The translations under genes were made by a program, and so were the position numbers. Below are positions 1-7,296 of a DNA stretch of 25,652 bases, piece by piece. The notes beneath the pieces were generated by a model. That model was not told where the DNA came from. It ran no database searches and saw only the letters and a list, made by a program, of their open reading frames with translations. The DNA comes from a virus. Location: IMG/VR virus record IMGVR_UViG_3300020436_000085, positions 1 to 25,652 of that record; one strand, 5' to 3'. Each line of letters starts with the position of its first letter. Within the stretch, counting starts at the first letter, position 1.

Positions 1-2010
1 GCCCCACCAAAAGATAGAAAGAAAGGCTCTAAGAAAAACAAGCCGGGTTCTGCTAGACCGGGCGGTAAAATTACTTTTTCAGAAAGTGTTACTAAGTCAC
101 TACAAAAGAAAGTAAAAGAACACAACGAAAAATCAGACCGTAAAGTTACACTAGGTAAATTAAAGGCTGTATATCGTAGAGGTGCTGGTGCTTACTCTAC
201 TTCTCACAGACCGGGGGTATCAAGGGCTGCTTGGTCTATGGCAAGAGTCAATGCCTTCTTAAAATTAGTTAGAAGTGGCAAACCATCTAATCCCAAGTAT
301 GTACAAGATAACGACCTTTTACCTTCTAATCATCCTAGAGCATCAGAAGAATTGAATAATCACTCCGAAGATTTGGTCGCTATGGGCGGTTGCGGTTGCG
401 GTTGTGACGGTGATGATAACGCAATCGCTGAAAGACACGGAGAAATGTACGATAATCCCGGCGAGGCTATGGACCGTGCTAGAGAAATGGGCTGTAATAA
501 AATACATACTCACGATATAGAAGGCAAAACTATGTTTATGCCATGTGGTGATATGAAAGAATTCAATGATAAAATGAAAGAGGCTTCTTATCATATGAAA
601 GAAGAAGAGGCTATGTATCACAAAAAGAAAGAACATATGGCTTCTGATGAAGATGAATGGTATGATGATGACGAAATCATGGAAATGATGCTAAATAACG
701 CAGAAGCAAAAGAGCATAGTACACCAACTCCTAAGTCGGATGAAACTCATAAACAATACATGGATAGATGTATGGCTATGGGCAACAGCGAAGCAGCGTG
801 TAAGATGGCACATGAAGGACATAAATTCAAAGACCAAGATAAACCACATACTAGGTCTGACCACGAAGCAAAACACAAGAAAGACCATGAAGAAGATAAG
901 TATGGTTATGCAGAAGAAATTTCTGTTACTATCGATTTAGATGTTTCAGATGTTGTTGCAGTTGTAGAGGCTACTACAAAACAAACTATACTAGAGATAC
1001 GTGGAGTTGCTTTCCACGAAGGAATGAATAAGAATAAATGGTCCCTGACTCGCGAAGGCGCAGAGATTGTGGTTGAGCAAATGGTGGGAGCAGATGTAAC
1101 ACTCAACCATCCTAAAGCCCGTGAGGAAGGGGCGGGTTTCACCCGCAACATGAATGGTGATGTTGACGAAGCCGTTGTCGGTGTAGTCAAGCAAGCATCC
1201 ATTCGTGACCTTTCCGATGGTCGTTGGGAAGTAACTTACGTGGCTCATGTGATACGCACAGAATTGTTTGCCGCTCTTGAGTCTGGTCTTTGGAACCGTG
1301 AAAACTATGGAGTTTCCATAGGAGGTACAGGAATACCAGTATCGTCCTCCGAGGACGGAATTGTGTTCGGTGAAAGGTTCCGGTTTGACCACCTAGCCAT
1401 AGTCCATAAACCAGCATATCCGAGGGCTAATATCGAATCAGTAAAGCGAATAAAGACTGAAAAGGTAGAGATGAAGGCTTCTGAAATGCTTAAGTATCAT
1501 TCACCTACTGAGGAGGGACAACAACAGGTGATTGCTATGACCGATGAAGAACAGAATGATGCTAACGAGATTGAAGCACTTAAGGCTCAACTCGTTTTAG
1601 CAAATGCAAGAGTAAACGAATTTGAGGCCGCAGAAGAAGCCCGTGCAGAAGAAGTAAGAATGGAATTAGTTTCCGAGGCTTCTGAACTAGGTATGAGCGG
1701 TCATGAAGAATTATCCACAGACACACTAAAGAGTCTAATCGCATCTTGGCGCGAATCTCATCCAGACCCGGAGCCAGTAGAAATGGCTCCTGTCGCAGAA
1801 CCAAAGGTTGCTTCCGAAGAAGTTATTGCTTCCGAGAAGCCAACTGCTGTGGTTTCTAACTACCTCAACGGCAAAATTGTCGAAACCGATGCAAAGGCTT
1901 ACGAAAAGGCATGGAACGCATGGGCTTCCGCTTGGAACAAGACACTTGCTGTTGCAGAGCGTGATTCAATGCGCGCACCAAGTTTTGAAGAAAGAATGGA
2001 GATGATTTAA
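1..2010 (+). CDS. Prohead protease-scaffold fusion protein (N-terminus cut by window edge)
   Basis: The frame is open from base 1, so the ATG at 238 is internal and the gene starts left of the window; 669 residues are visible. In order: a Lys-rich start; a block with GAGAYSTSHRPGVSR and ARVNAFL (about nt 178-290), a type I associate with virus head proteins (possibly Pfam DUF5824, unverified); a Cys cluster GGCGCGC (382-408); a His/Cys segment with IHTHD and MPCGDM (493-570); and MDRCMAMGNSEAACKMAHEG (760-820). The protease core spans about nt 925-1440, with GMNKNKW, LNHP, GVSIGG and DHLAIVHKPAYP. His 1108-1110, Ser 1315-1317 and His 1390-1392 fit the His-Ser-His triad of herpesvirus-type prohead proteases. 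The rest (1441-2010) is acidic and coiled-coil-like, as in scaffolds. The protein likely forms the procapsid core and matures it. Its place just before the capsid genes agrees. The protease assignment is fairly strong; the roles of the N-terminal blocks are unknown. Confidence 0.8.
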   Translation, partial: APPKDRKKGSKKNKPGSARPGGKITFSESVTKSLQKKVKEHNEKSDRKVTLGKLKAVYRRGAGAYSTSHRPGVSRAAWSMARVNAFLKLVRSGKPSNPKYVQDNDLLPSNHPRASEELNNHSEDLVAMGGCGCGCDGDDNAIAERHGEMYDNPGEAMDRAREMGCNKIHTHDIEGKTMFMPCGDMKEFNDKMKEASYHMKEEEAMYHKKKEHMASDEDEWYDDDEIMEMMLNNAEAKEHSTPTPKSDETHKQYMDRCMAMGNSEAACKMAHEGHKFKDQDKPHTRSDHEAKHKKDHEEDKYGYAEEISVTIDLDVSDVVAVVEATTKQTILEIRGVAFHEGMNKNKWSLTREGAEIVVEQMVGADVTLNHPKAREEGAGFTRNMNGDVDEAVVGVVKQASIRDLSDGRWEVTYVAHVIRTELFAALESGLWNRENYGVSIGGTGIPVSSSEDGIVFGERFRFDHLAIVHKPAYPRANIESVKRIKTEKVEMKASEMLKYHSPTEEGQQQVIAMTDEEQNDANEIEALKAQLVLANARVNEFEAAEEARAEEVRMELVSEASELGMSGHEELSTDTLKSLIASWRESHPDPEPVEMAPVAEPKVASEEVIASEKPTAVVSNYLNGKIVETDAKAYEKAWNAWASAWNKTLAVAERDSMRAPSFEERMEMI

Positions 2011-2011
2011 G

Positions 2012-2434
2012 ATGGTACAATTTAGTGGCGCAGACCCAAGAAACGGAACTCTAAAGACCGGAACCACTGTTAGTGGACCGGGACTTTTACTAACTAACGA
2101 CAGCACTAACAACACATTAGACCTAACAGCGGCTAACGAAATCGCTATCGGTGTATCAGCAGGTGACTCAACCCGCGATGTTGATGGTGTTTTACAAACT
2201 GCTGCTGGAGCAACAGTATCTTTCTTCCCATTAGGCGGGGTTTTGATGGTTCAGTCAGAAGCATCCCAAACATACACTACCGGACTTTTAGTATATGCAC
2301 AAGCAGATGGATTAGTCGGTACAACTTCCTCTTCCCGAAAACTTTTGGGAATTTACGTAGGAGAAGGAGAAACTACTAGCAGTAGTGCTGGTGACATGAT
2401 TCCTGTTATGACTGCTGGAGCGGCAACTGCTTAA
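2012..2434 (+). CDS. Capsid decoration (cement)-like protein
   Basis: This 140-aa protein is rich in Ala, Gly, Ser and Thr, has almost no charged clusters and is predicted to be mostly beta. The pattern of an N-terminal extension followed by AIGVSAGDSTRD, FFPLGGVLMVQS, TTGLLVYAQADG and LLGIYVGEGE resembles the small capsid cement proteins (DUF2190-like) often encoded between the protease and major capsid genes. The start follows GGAGATGAT, which overlaps the end of the protease gene, and only 1 bp separates the two genes. It is followed at once by the major capsid gene. Family assignment rests on size, composition and position. Confidence 0.6.
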   Translation: MVQFSGADPRNGTLKTGTTVSGPGLLLTNDSTNNTLDLTAANEIAIGVSAGDSTRDVDGVLQTAAGATVSFFPLGGVLMVQSEASQTYTTGLLVYAQADGLVGTTSSSRKLLGIYVGEGETTSSSAGDMIPVMTAGAATA

Positions 2435-2447
2435 GGAGATGAATAAA

Positions 2448-3359
2448 ATGGCAAACGAAACATTAGACACAATATTGAACGCAGAAGCGGCTGCTGGGCC
2501 TTTTGGACCGGGCGACCAAGTTCTTGAGCAGACCTTAAGAGACTTTATCCAACTACAATCTAACGTCATCAGCGTTGGTACAAATCTTGTCGGAGTACGA
2601 AGTGTACCTTGGCTAGACTTCAAATGGTTCACTGGAATCACTGGAACTTTTACCTACCCATTAGATGATGTAGCAATCGTAGACCCAACAAAGATTGGAA
2701 CTGCTAACTACTCAGTACAATTAGAGAAGGGACAGGGACGATGCACTTTCCTAGACGCTGTAAGACTCAGAGGCGAATCCTTTGAAAACATCGACAGGCA
2801 ACAGTTGGCAATCATTCGTGGTCGTGCAGATACTATCGACAACCACATTCTAACAAAATTGATGGCTGGTGCTGGACAAACCAAGGCTGCAACTGCTACC
2901 TTTGGTGCTTCTACTGCTGATGAGGAAAAAGACTTGTTAGATTCTATGGACTTAATCTTCGCTAACGCAAAGGTTTCTGGTGACGAGCCAATGGCTCTTG
3001 TACTACCTGCTGACAAGAGAAGTGCTATGCTAAACACACAACTCTTTGGTAACGTAGTAGAGTCAATGACTGACCACCTACGAAGAATCGCTAACTTGAC
3101 TGTGTACTACTCCCGTGATTTCGGTTCATCCAGTGCGCTAGGAAACGACGCTTTGTTAATGATTCCGGGCGGAGAAACTGCTGAATTCTTCACATACAAC
3201 GGACCCGGCTACCAAGAAACAGAATTGACTCGTATTCCGGGCGTTGGTTTCGACTGGCTCTTGACTGGTTACATGGGTACTGTTATCCATGAGTTCCAAG
3301 ACGGTGCATCTGCTGGTACTAACAACCGAATTGTGAAGATTACAGGCGTAAGGGCTTAA
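2448..3359 (+). CDS. Major capsid protein, HK97 fold
   Basis: This 303-aa protein forms the icosahedral shell. An ATG lies 9 bp upstream at 2439, but it overlaps the AAGGAG Shine-Dalgarno (2433-2438). The ATG at 2448 has proper spacing, giving the N-terminus MANETLDTIL. Features typical of HK97-fold capsids are a helical N-arm (about 1-40), a GTFTYPLDD E-loop-like stretch (about 65-85), a central spine helix region (FENIDRQQLAIIRGRADTID), an A-domain with ALVLPADKRSAML, and a C-terminal beta part with YTGYMGTVIHEFQDG-like character. Its position after protease and decoration genes and its length match the family. No cleaved N-terminal delta domain is evident, which fits with the scaffold being fused to the protease instead. 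Confidence 0.8.
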   Translation: MANETLDTILNAEAAAGPFGPGDQVLEQTLRDFIQLQSNVISVGTNLVGVRSVPWLDFKWFTGITGTFTYPLDDVAIVDPTKIGTANYSVQLEKGQGRCTFLDAVRLRGESFENIDRQQLAIIRGRADTIDNHILTKLMAGAGQTKAATATFGASTADEEKDLLDSMDLIFANAKVSGDEPMALVLPADKRSAMLNTQLFGNVVESMTDHLRRIANLTVYYSRDFGSSSALGNDALLMIPGGETAEFFTYNGPGYQETELTRIPGVGFDWLLTGYMGTVIHEFQDGASAGTNNRIVKITGVRA

Positions 3360-3397
3360 TCTTAACAACGGGTTGATAATACTAGGACGGTGGAAAA

Positions 3398-3829
3398 ATG
3401 ACAAAGAACATTAACAGAAAATTACAAAACCTACTTGATGGTGAAGCATCTAGGCCGGTTACAGCAAACGCTACTTCTGATGTTCCTCTTTTCCCTCTTG
3501 TGTATAAGATTGAAGTTACTGGCGGAGCAACTGCTAACTACGACATCACTGTTGCAGAAAGTTGCCAAGTGATTGATATTTATATCATTAACAACGCTGC
3601 TGGAGACACATCTGATACAATACAAGTAACAAAAGGAACTGGTTCTAACCATATTAGTAACGCTATCAACAACGCTGGTGCTGCTGGTGCTGTTGTTGCT
3701 GCTTCAAGTTTGAGTGCAAGTCACAGAACTTTGGCTGCTGGAGATACACTTCGCGTAACACAGACTGATAACTCCGGTAGCGATGCTGCTGCAACATCTG
3801 TATATGTTGTAGTGTACAGAACTGCTTAA
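3398..3829 (+). CDS. Small beta-rich virion protein downstream of the capsid gene
   Basis: This 143-aa protein has a short basic N-terminus (MTKNINRKLQNLL) and then a beta-sandwich-like body with alternating hydrophobic strands (YKIEVTGG, QVIDIYIINNAAGDTSD, TLRVTQTD, SVYVVVYRTA). An Ala/Gly-rich loop (NNAGAAGAVVAAS) lies in the middle. Short proteins of this kind directly after the major capsid gene are often decoration or head-fibre proteins, but no specific family was recognised. Start support: GGTGGA lies 3 nt before the ATG at 3398. The 38-bp gap before it is one of the longer gaps in the head module. Confidence 0.6.
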   Translation: MTKNINRKLQNLLDGEASRPVTANATSDVPLFPLVYKIEVTGGATANYDITVAESCQVIDIYIINNAAGDTSDTIQVTKGTGSNHISNAINNAGAAGAVVAASSLSASHRTLAAGDTLRVTQTDNSGSDAAATSVYVVVYRTA

Positions 3830-3839
3830 GGTGATATTT

Positions 3840-4196
3840 TTGGCTACTAAGGCTGGTCTTGCCAAACAACTGCGTAAGCAAGGCATACCTATTCCGAAGG
3901 ATGGCAAAATCGCTGATTATGAGCATAGGCTTAAGCACTGGCTACCCGGACCCGGATGGATTGTAAGATTGGCTAAACCATCTACAAGAATGCCGGACCA
4001 TCCAGTACGACTTTTGACTGATACAAAAGCGATGTATTGGATTCCTAACAGTGATATGGCTAAAGAGATTATAGAAAGCAAAATAGTGTTTGTCCTACAA
4101 AGAACTACGGAACCTCTAAAAGACACCGTAGTAATAGAGATACCAAAGGACTACGGAGTGAATAGCGATGGCAGTAACGACAACGCAGATTCGTGA
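3840..4196 (+). CDS. Head-region protein with SAP-like N-terminus, TTG start
   Basis: This is a 118-aa protein if it starts at the TTG at 3840. The GTG at 3831 is also in frame, but it lies inside the Shine-Dalgarno GGTGAT (3830-3835), which sits 4 nt before the TTG, so TTG is the better start. The N-terminal third (AGLAKQLRKQGIPIPKDGKI then ADYEHRLKHWL) has the helix-turn-helix-like pattern of SAP/HeH DNA-end-binding motifs. The rest has WIVRLAKPS and TDTKAMYWIPN and resembles a small beta domain. It probably acts in head completion or the head-tail junction. It overlaps the next gene by 29 bp. Function is inferred from context only. Confidence 0.6.
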   Translation: MATKAGLAKQLRKQGIPIPKDGKIADYEHRLKHWLPGPGWIVRLAKPSTRMPDHPVRLLTDTKAMYWIPNSDMAKEIIESKIVFVLQRTTEPLKDTVVIEIPKDYGVNSDGSNDNADS

Positions 4197-4596
4197 ACTC
4201 CTAAATCGTCCACGCGGCCTTAACGAAGCCACAATTACCGAGTATGTTACTATTCGTACCGCAGAAGTAAATAAGAAGGCTCGCGGTGCAAACTTTGGTG
4301 TAACTGCTGATAACGCACCAACAGATGCTCTAAAAGAATCAGCAATAAAATTCCTAGTATGCGTAGATTGTCTGCGCGTACTTGTTGATACTATACCAGC
4401 GGTGCATCCTGAAAAGGAGCAAGGCACTCAAGATATTAGATACAATCAACAATTGAAGTCCTTTGAAAAACAGGCACTAGAAGCACTCCGTACCATAGAA
4501 GAAAAGGGAGGTTCAGCATTTTATACAAGTGCTACAACTACCCGTGTGGGCGGAACGACGAGTGCGCAGTTATCGGGTTCTTTAAACGATGACTGA
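4168..4596 (+). CDS. Helical connector/head-completion-like protein
   Basis: This 142-aa protein is mainly helical, with an N-terminal TTTQIRELLNRPRGLNEATI, a central hydrophobic helix (IKFLVCVDCLRVLVDTI) and a Gly/Ser/Thr-rich C-terminal tail. Size, helical content and position resemble gp6/gp15-type adaptor proteins of head-tail connectors, though a better gp6-like candidate lies at 7297. The start has GGAGTG (4155-4160) 7 nt upstream and overlaps the preceding gene by 29 bp, suggesting coupled translation. No diagnostic motif was found. Confidence 0.55.
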   Translation: MAVTTTQIRELLNRPRGLNEATITEYVTIRTAEVNKKARGANFGVTADNAPTDALKESAIKFLVCVDCLRVLVDTIPAVHPEKEQGTQDIRYNQQLKSFEKQALEALRTIEEKGGSAFYTSATTTRVGGTTSAQLSGSLNDD

Positions 4597-4613
4597 AAGA
4601 GAGCGTGTAAGGT

Positions 4614-6698
4614 ATGGCTGATGTTGTTTGGCAAGGAAGTTCTTCTACTGCGGCGGGTACAGCGGCGAATTGGGTGGGAGGTTCCCTGCCCGGTTCCGGT
4701 GACGTGGTGGTATTCAACTCAACTGCCGCAGCAGATTGCGTGTGGGATGCGTCGGCTATCGCTACGGTACAGGGCGTTAAAATAGATGATACTTTTGACC
4801 AAGTATGGATTATAAATTCATCAGGAACTTTAAACTTAACTTCCGCTGGTTTAATAATAGAAAAAACAAATGTATTAGCCGCTACTGCCGCCTTCACATT
4901 TAATTTTACGGGTGCTTTGCCTTTTACCGGAAACATAGAATCTTATGTCAAAATTGATTCTAGTTCAGATAGCGACCTAGACACAGATGTTTTGGGTGTA
5001 TTTGTAAATCCGTCTTCTAGGTCAAACCTAACTTATACATTTAATACAGCAGACACCGTAGACATTATTCTCGATGACGGTGTTTATCCTAATATGTCTT
5101 TTACTGCTGCTAGTGGCACATCTTTTCTTGCTCTTATTTATGGGACACCTTTTAACACGTATGGTCTTGTAGATATGTTAAATGTAACTGTATCTGCATC
5201 TTGTGAAGTAAGAAAAGCATCAACCACTTATTTTCCTGTTTCTAATGATTTTCTTAAAAAATTTAAGTTTGGTGGGACACTAACAGTAGGTAGTAATTAT
5301 TGGTACGCATACCGTTCTACTTGTACATTTGTTCCACAAAGCGCATCGGCGTACAGATTTCCAGCAGAAGGCGAGACTAATTTTGGTGTCGGTGCTAATT
5401 TTTATGCACAACATCATGATGTAATCATATCAAAGGGTGATGTCGATGGAACACAATGTCTTTTAGATTCTGGTCATATTCTTTCTTGTAATTCATTGAC
5501 AATAGAAGAAGGTGGTATTTTTGTAGGTCCGGCAGAACACCCCGGAAGTGAGGTTAGGTGTGTCAAAAGACCTACTATTGAGGGAACTTGGAACTTTGTG
5601 CAAGTGGCCGATGGTATTTACTCTTCGGTAGACCCTCGCCCGTTTTTCGGTGTGCCGCAAGGAGGAACTGGACTTCAAACTGTTACAAAAGGTAGTATTC
5701 TTATAGGGAATGATATGAATGTACTTAGCACTGACTCTAATCTTACTTTTGCAGCCGACCACTTACACGTTGATAGAGCAATAAAAATTACCGAAGGAAG
5801 TGACCATCCTGTTTCTCCCGGTAGCGGTTACGGTCTTTTATGGGTTAAAACAACTACACCAAATACTCTTGTTTTTACTGACGAAAATGGGACAGATACT
5901 ACCCTCGGCTCCGGTGGCGGAGGAGTCACTTCTGTTGCTACCTCCGCTCCCATAACAGGCGGCACAATAACAGGCACAGGTACAATCGGTATTAGCGCGG
6001 CAACGACAAGTGCAGCAGGTTCTATGTCTTCGGCTGATAAAACCAAACTTGACGGTATAGAAGCATCAGCAGATGTAACAGATGCGACCAATGTTAAATC
6101 GGCGTTAGATGGTATGTCAATCACTAGCGTAACCCCTGCTCTAAATGACGAAATACTTATCCAAGACACAGACGATAGTGACAATCTAAAAACTGCTACA
6201 TTTTCTGACGTGGCTACTACTATACTGACTGGTGCGCCCGGTACAGGCACTATGGTAACTGAGTTTGTTGGAGTGCCTAGTGGAACTCCTAGCATCAATA
6301 GCGCAACATGGACAGACGTAAGTTTGGATGGCACACCATTAGTAGGCTCTACATCAGATGTGCCTAACTATGCAGGTGGCGGCACTAAAAAAGGTTATAC
6401 CATACCAGCAGACGGTCTTTATTATGTTGAAGCGGCGGTAGGTTTTTCTGGATGGGCTGGTAACGATACCACTTATTACATCGCTAGAATCACACAGAAC
6501 AGTAGTGGGGGAAGTGCATCGTTGGGTGCTACGTTTAGCCTTACTGGTAACAGTGATGGTGGAGACATAAATCCTGTGCAGTATTATCTAGCATTATCAC
6601 AAAATGACCAAGTAGGTTTAGCAGTTTATCAGAATATTGGTTCTGCTAAAACAATTTATTTCGCGCAATTATCAATTAGGAGAGTGTTTGGAGTATGA
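4614..6698 (+). CDS. Tail fibre / receptor-binding protein with C1q-like tip
   Basis: This 694-aa virion fibre is inferred to bind the host surface. The N-terminal half is beta-rich, starting with a WVGGSLPGSGDVVVF-type repeat seen in beta-helical surface proteins. Around residue 349 comes FGVPQGGTGLQTVTKGSILI, the GGTG motif of phage tail fibres. A GSGGGG linker lies near 433-440. Near 464-483 is TTSAAGSMSSADKTKLDGI, a signature of phage fibre shafts. The last 150 residues (about 546-694; GYTIPADGLYYVEAAVGF and later VQYYLALSQNDQVGLAVYQN) look like a trimeric C1q/TNF jelly roll. The start at 4614 has only a weak AAGGT upstream. The position between head and neck genes is unusual for a fibre. 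The next start overlaps its stop (ATGA). Confidence 0.75.
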   Translation: MADVVWQGSSSTAAGTAANWVGGSLPGSGDVVVFNSTAAADCVWDASAIATVQGVKIDDTFDQVWIINSSGTLNLTSAGLIIEKTNVLAATAAFTFNFTGALPFTGNIESYVKIDSSSDSDLDTDVLGVFVNPSSRSNLTYTFNTADTVDIILDDGVYPNMSFTAASGTSFLALIYGTPFNTYGLVDMLNVTVSASCEVRKASTTYFPVSNDFLKKFKFGGTLTVGSNYWYAYRSTCTFVPQSASAYRFPAEGETNFGVGANFYAQHHDVIISKGDVDGTQCLLDSGHILSCNSLTIEEGGIFVGPAEHPGSEVRCVKRPTIEGTWNFVQVADGIYSSVDPRPFFGVPQGGTGLQTVTKGSILIGNDMNVLSTDSNLTFAADHLHVDRAIKITEGSDHPVSPGSGYGLLWVKTTTPNTLVFTDENGTDTTLGSGGGGVTSVATSAPITGGTITGTGTIGISAATTSAAGSMSSADKTKLDGIEASADVTDATNVKSALDGMSITSVTPALNDEILIQDTDDSDNLKTATFSDVATTILTGAPGTGTMVTEFVGVPSGTPSINSATWTDVSLDGTPLVGSTSDVPNYAGGGTKKGYTIPADGLYYVEAAVGFSGWAGNDTTYYIARITQNSSGGSASLGATFSLTGNSDGGDINPVQYYLALSQNDQVGLAVYQNIGSAKTIYFAQLSIRRVFGV

Positions 6699-6874
6699 GT
6701 AAAACATTACAACAAGTATTGGCAGAACAATATCCTACACTTGACCAAGTGCTTTACGGTGTGGTCGGTTGGGATGCGACGAATAATCAATCTGTTTTTA
6801 TACGCAGGGCATGGCCTTCTGACCTTGGTACTGCACCAACAGACGCACAACTTACGGAGTGGATGAATGAATGA
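6695..6874 (+). CDS. Small protein of unknown function after the fibre gene
   Basis: The 59-aa product begins MSKTLQQVLAEQYP and contains VLYGVVGWDATNNQSVFIRR, with an acidic end (TDAQLTEWMNE). ATG 6695-6697 overlaps the fibre stop (ATGA), with GGAG just upstream, so it is probably translated by reinitiation. The Trp/Tyr-rich middle and acidic amphipathic end resemble small accessory or chaperone proteins encoded after phage fibre genes, but there is no recognisable family. The coding call rests on the tight overlap at both ends and plausible codon use. Confidence 0.55.
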   Translation: MSKTLQQVLAEQYPTLDQVLYGVVGWDATNNQSVFIRRAWPSDLGTAPTDAQLTEWMNE

Positions 6875-7041
6875 CAAAAAGACCCGGAAAAATAGTATAT
6901 CAACCGCCTGAAAAATCGTTTACCCATGTAAACATTGAAGAAACACCACATGGCTACAAGATATACAGGCCGGGTGCAGATAGACCTTTTACAGTGATTC
7001 CGTTATCGGCAGTTAAACAAATAGTGTATGATAGAGAGTGA
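6871..7041 (+). CDS. Small basic protein of unknown function
   Basis: The 56-aa product begins MTKRPGKIVYQPP and contains THVNIEETPHGYKIYRPG and then FTVIPLSAVKQIVYDRE, suggesting a small beta hairpin with a C-terminal helix. It starts in an ATGA overlap with the previous stop, and its own stop overlaps a possible GTG of the next gene. It is part of a string of coupled mini-genes. No family was recognised. Confidence 0.55.
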   Translation: MTKRPGKIVYQPPEKSFTHVNIEETPHGYKIYRPGADRPFTVIPLSAVKQIVYDRE

Positions 7042-7046
7042 GAAAA

Positions 7047-7241
7047 ATGAGCGATTTAGAAATTTGGATTCCAGTAATAATGTTAGTAGTCGGTGCAGGT
7101 GCATGGGGCTTGAATAAATACAAGAGCATCATGGCTGACGGTAAAGTTAGTCTTGAAGAAGTCCTTGACACCGTAAGCGAAGCAACTGATAAGGTTGAAG
7201 AAATCGCTGATGCGGTGGAGGATGCTAAGGATGGACAATAA
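7047..7241 (+). CDS. Small single-span membrane protein (holin-like candidate)
   Basis: The 64-aa product starts at ATG 7047; the in-frame GTG at 7038 overlaps the previous stop and is less likely. Residues about 5-23 (WIPVIMLVVGAGAWGL) form one transmembrane helix. After NKYKSIMADGKVS comes a long acidic amphipathic helix (EEVLDTVSEATDKVEEIAD). The layout of one membrane span and a charged helix fits a holin or another virion/membrane accessory, but archaeal virus holins are poorly defined, so this is only a suggestion. Position beside the fibre matches where lysis genes sit in some tailed viruses. Confidence 0.6.
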   Translation: MSDLEIWIPVIMLVVGAGAWGLNKYKSIMADGKVSLEEVLDTVSEATDKVEEIADAVEDAKDGQ

Positions 7242-7293
7242 TCCTCGCTATCTTTTAGAATGGTTAGACCTCTATTTTCCAGAGGAGGAATAG
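7231..7293 (+). CDS. Possible 20-aa leader peptide before the adaptor gene
   Basis: A 21-codon frame (MDNNPRYLL...YFPEEE) begins at ATG 7231, inside the end of the membrane-protein gene, and stops at TAG 7291-7293, 3 nt before the adaptor ATG. GGTGGAGG lies about 9 nt upstream of its start. It reads across the adaptor's Shine-Dalgarno, so it may act in translational coupling rather than as a functional protein. The call is tentative because a frame this short can occur by chance. Confidence 0.35.
   Translation: MDNNPRYLLEWLDLYFPEEE
7269..7288 (+). promoter_or_regulatory. Hairpin overlapping the adaptor ribosome-binding site
   Basis: CCTCT (7269-7273) can pair with AGAGG (7281-7285) around a 7-nt loop. 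The 3' arm overlaps the Shine-Dalgarno GAGGAGG (7282-7288) of the gene starting at 7297. A ribosome translating the mini-frame 7231-7293 would open it. The stem is only 5 bp, so its effect is uncertain. Confidence 0.3.
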
Positions 7294-7296
7294 ACA

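Noticed and set aside
238-240. ATG at 238 as the start of the head protease gene
   Set aside because: The same frame is open back to base 1 and encodes a conserved-looking block (GAGAYSTSHRPGVSR) upstream that runs into ARVNAFL, so the start must be farther left.
906-1392. Minus-strand frames of 98 and 133 aa opposite the head protease
   Set aside because: They overlap each other and the catalytic region of the protease, have no ribosome sites and show no recognisable protein character.
4588-4620. 10-codon frame (MTERERVRYG) overlapping the fibre start
   Set aside because: It has no ribosome site of its own and is too short to support; it could at most help coupling to the fibre ATG at 4614.
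5828-6334. 168-aa open frame on the minus strand inside the fibre gene
   Set aside because: It lies opposite a strongly supported fibre region with recognisable motifs; the long Val/Pro/Ser-rich frame is a shadow of Thr/Gly-rich codons.
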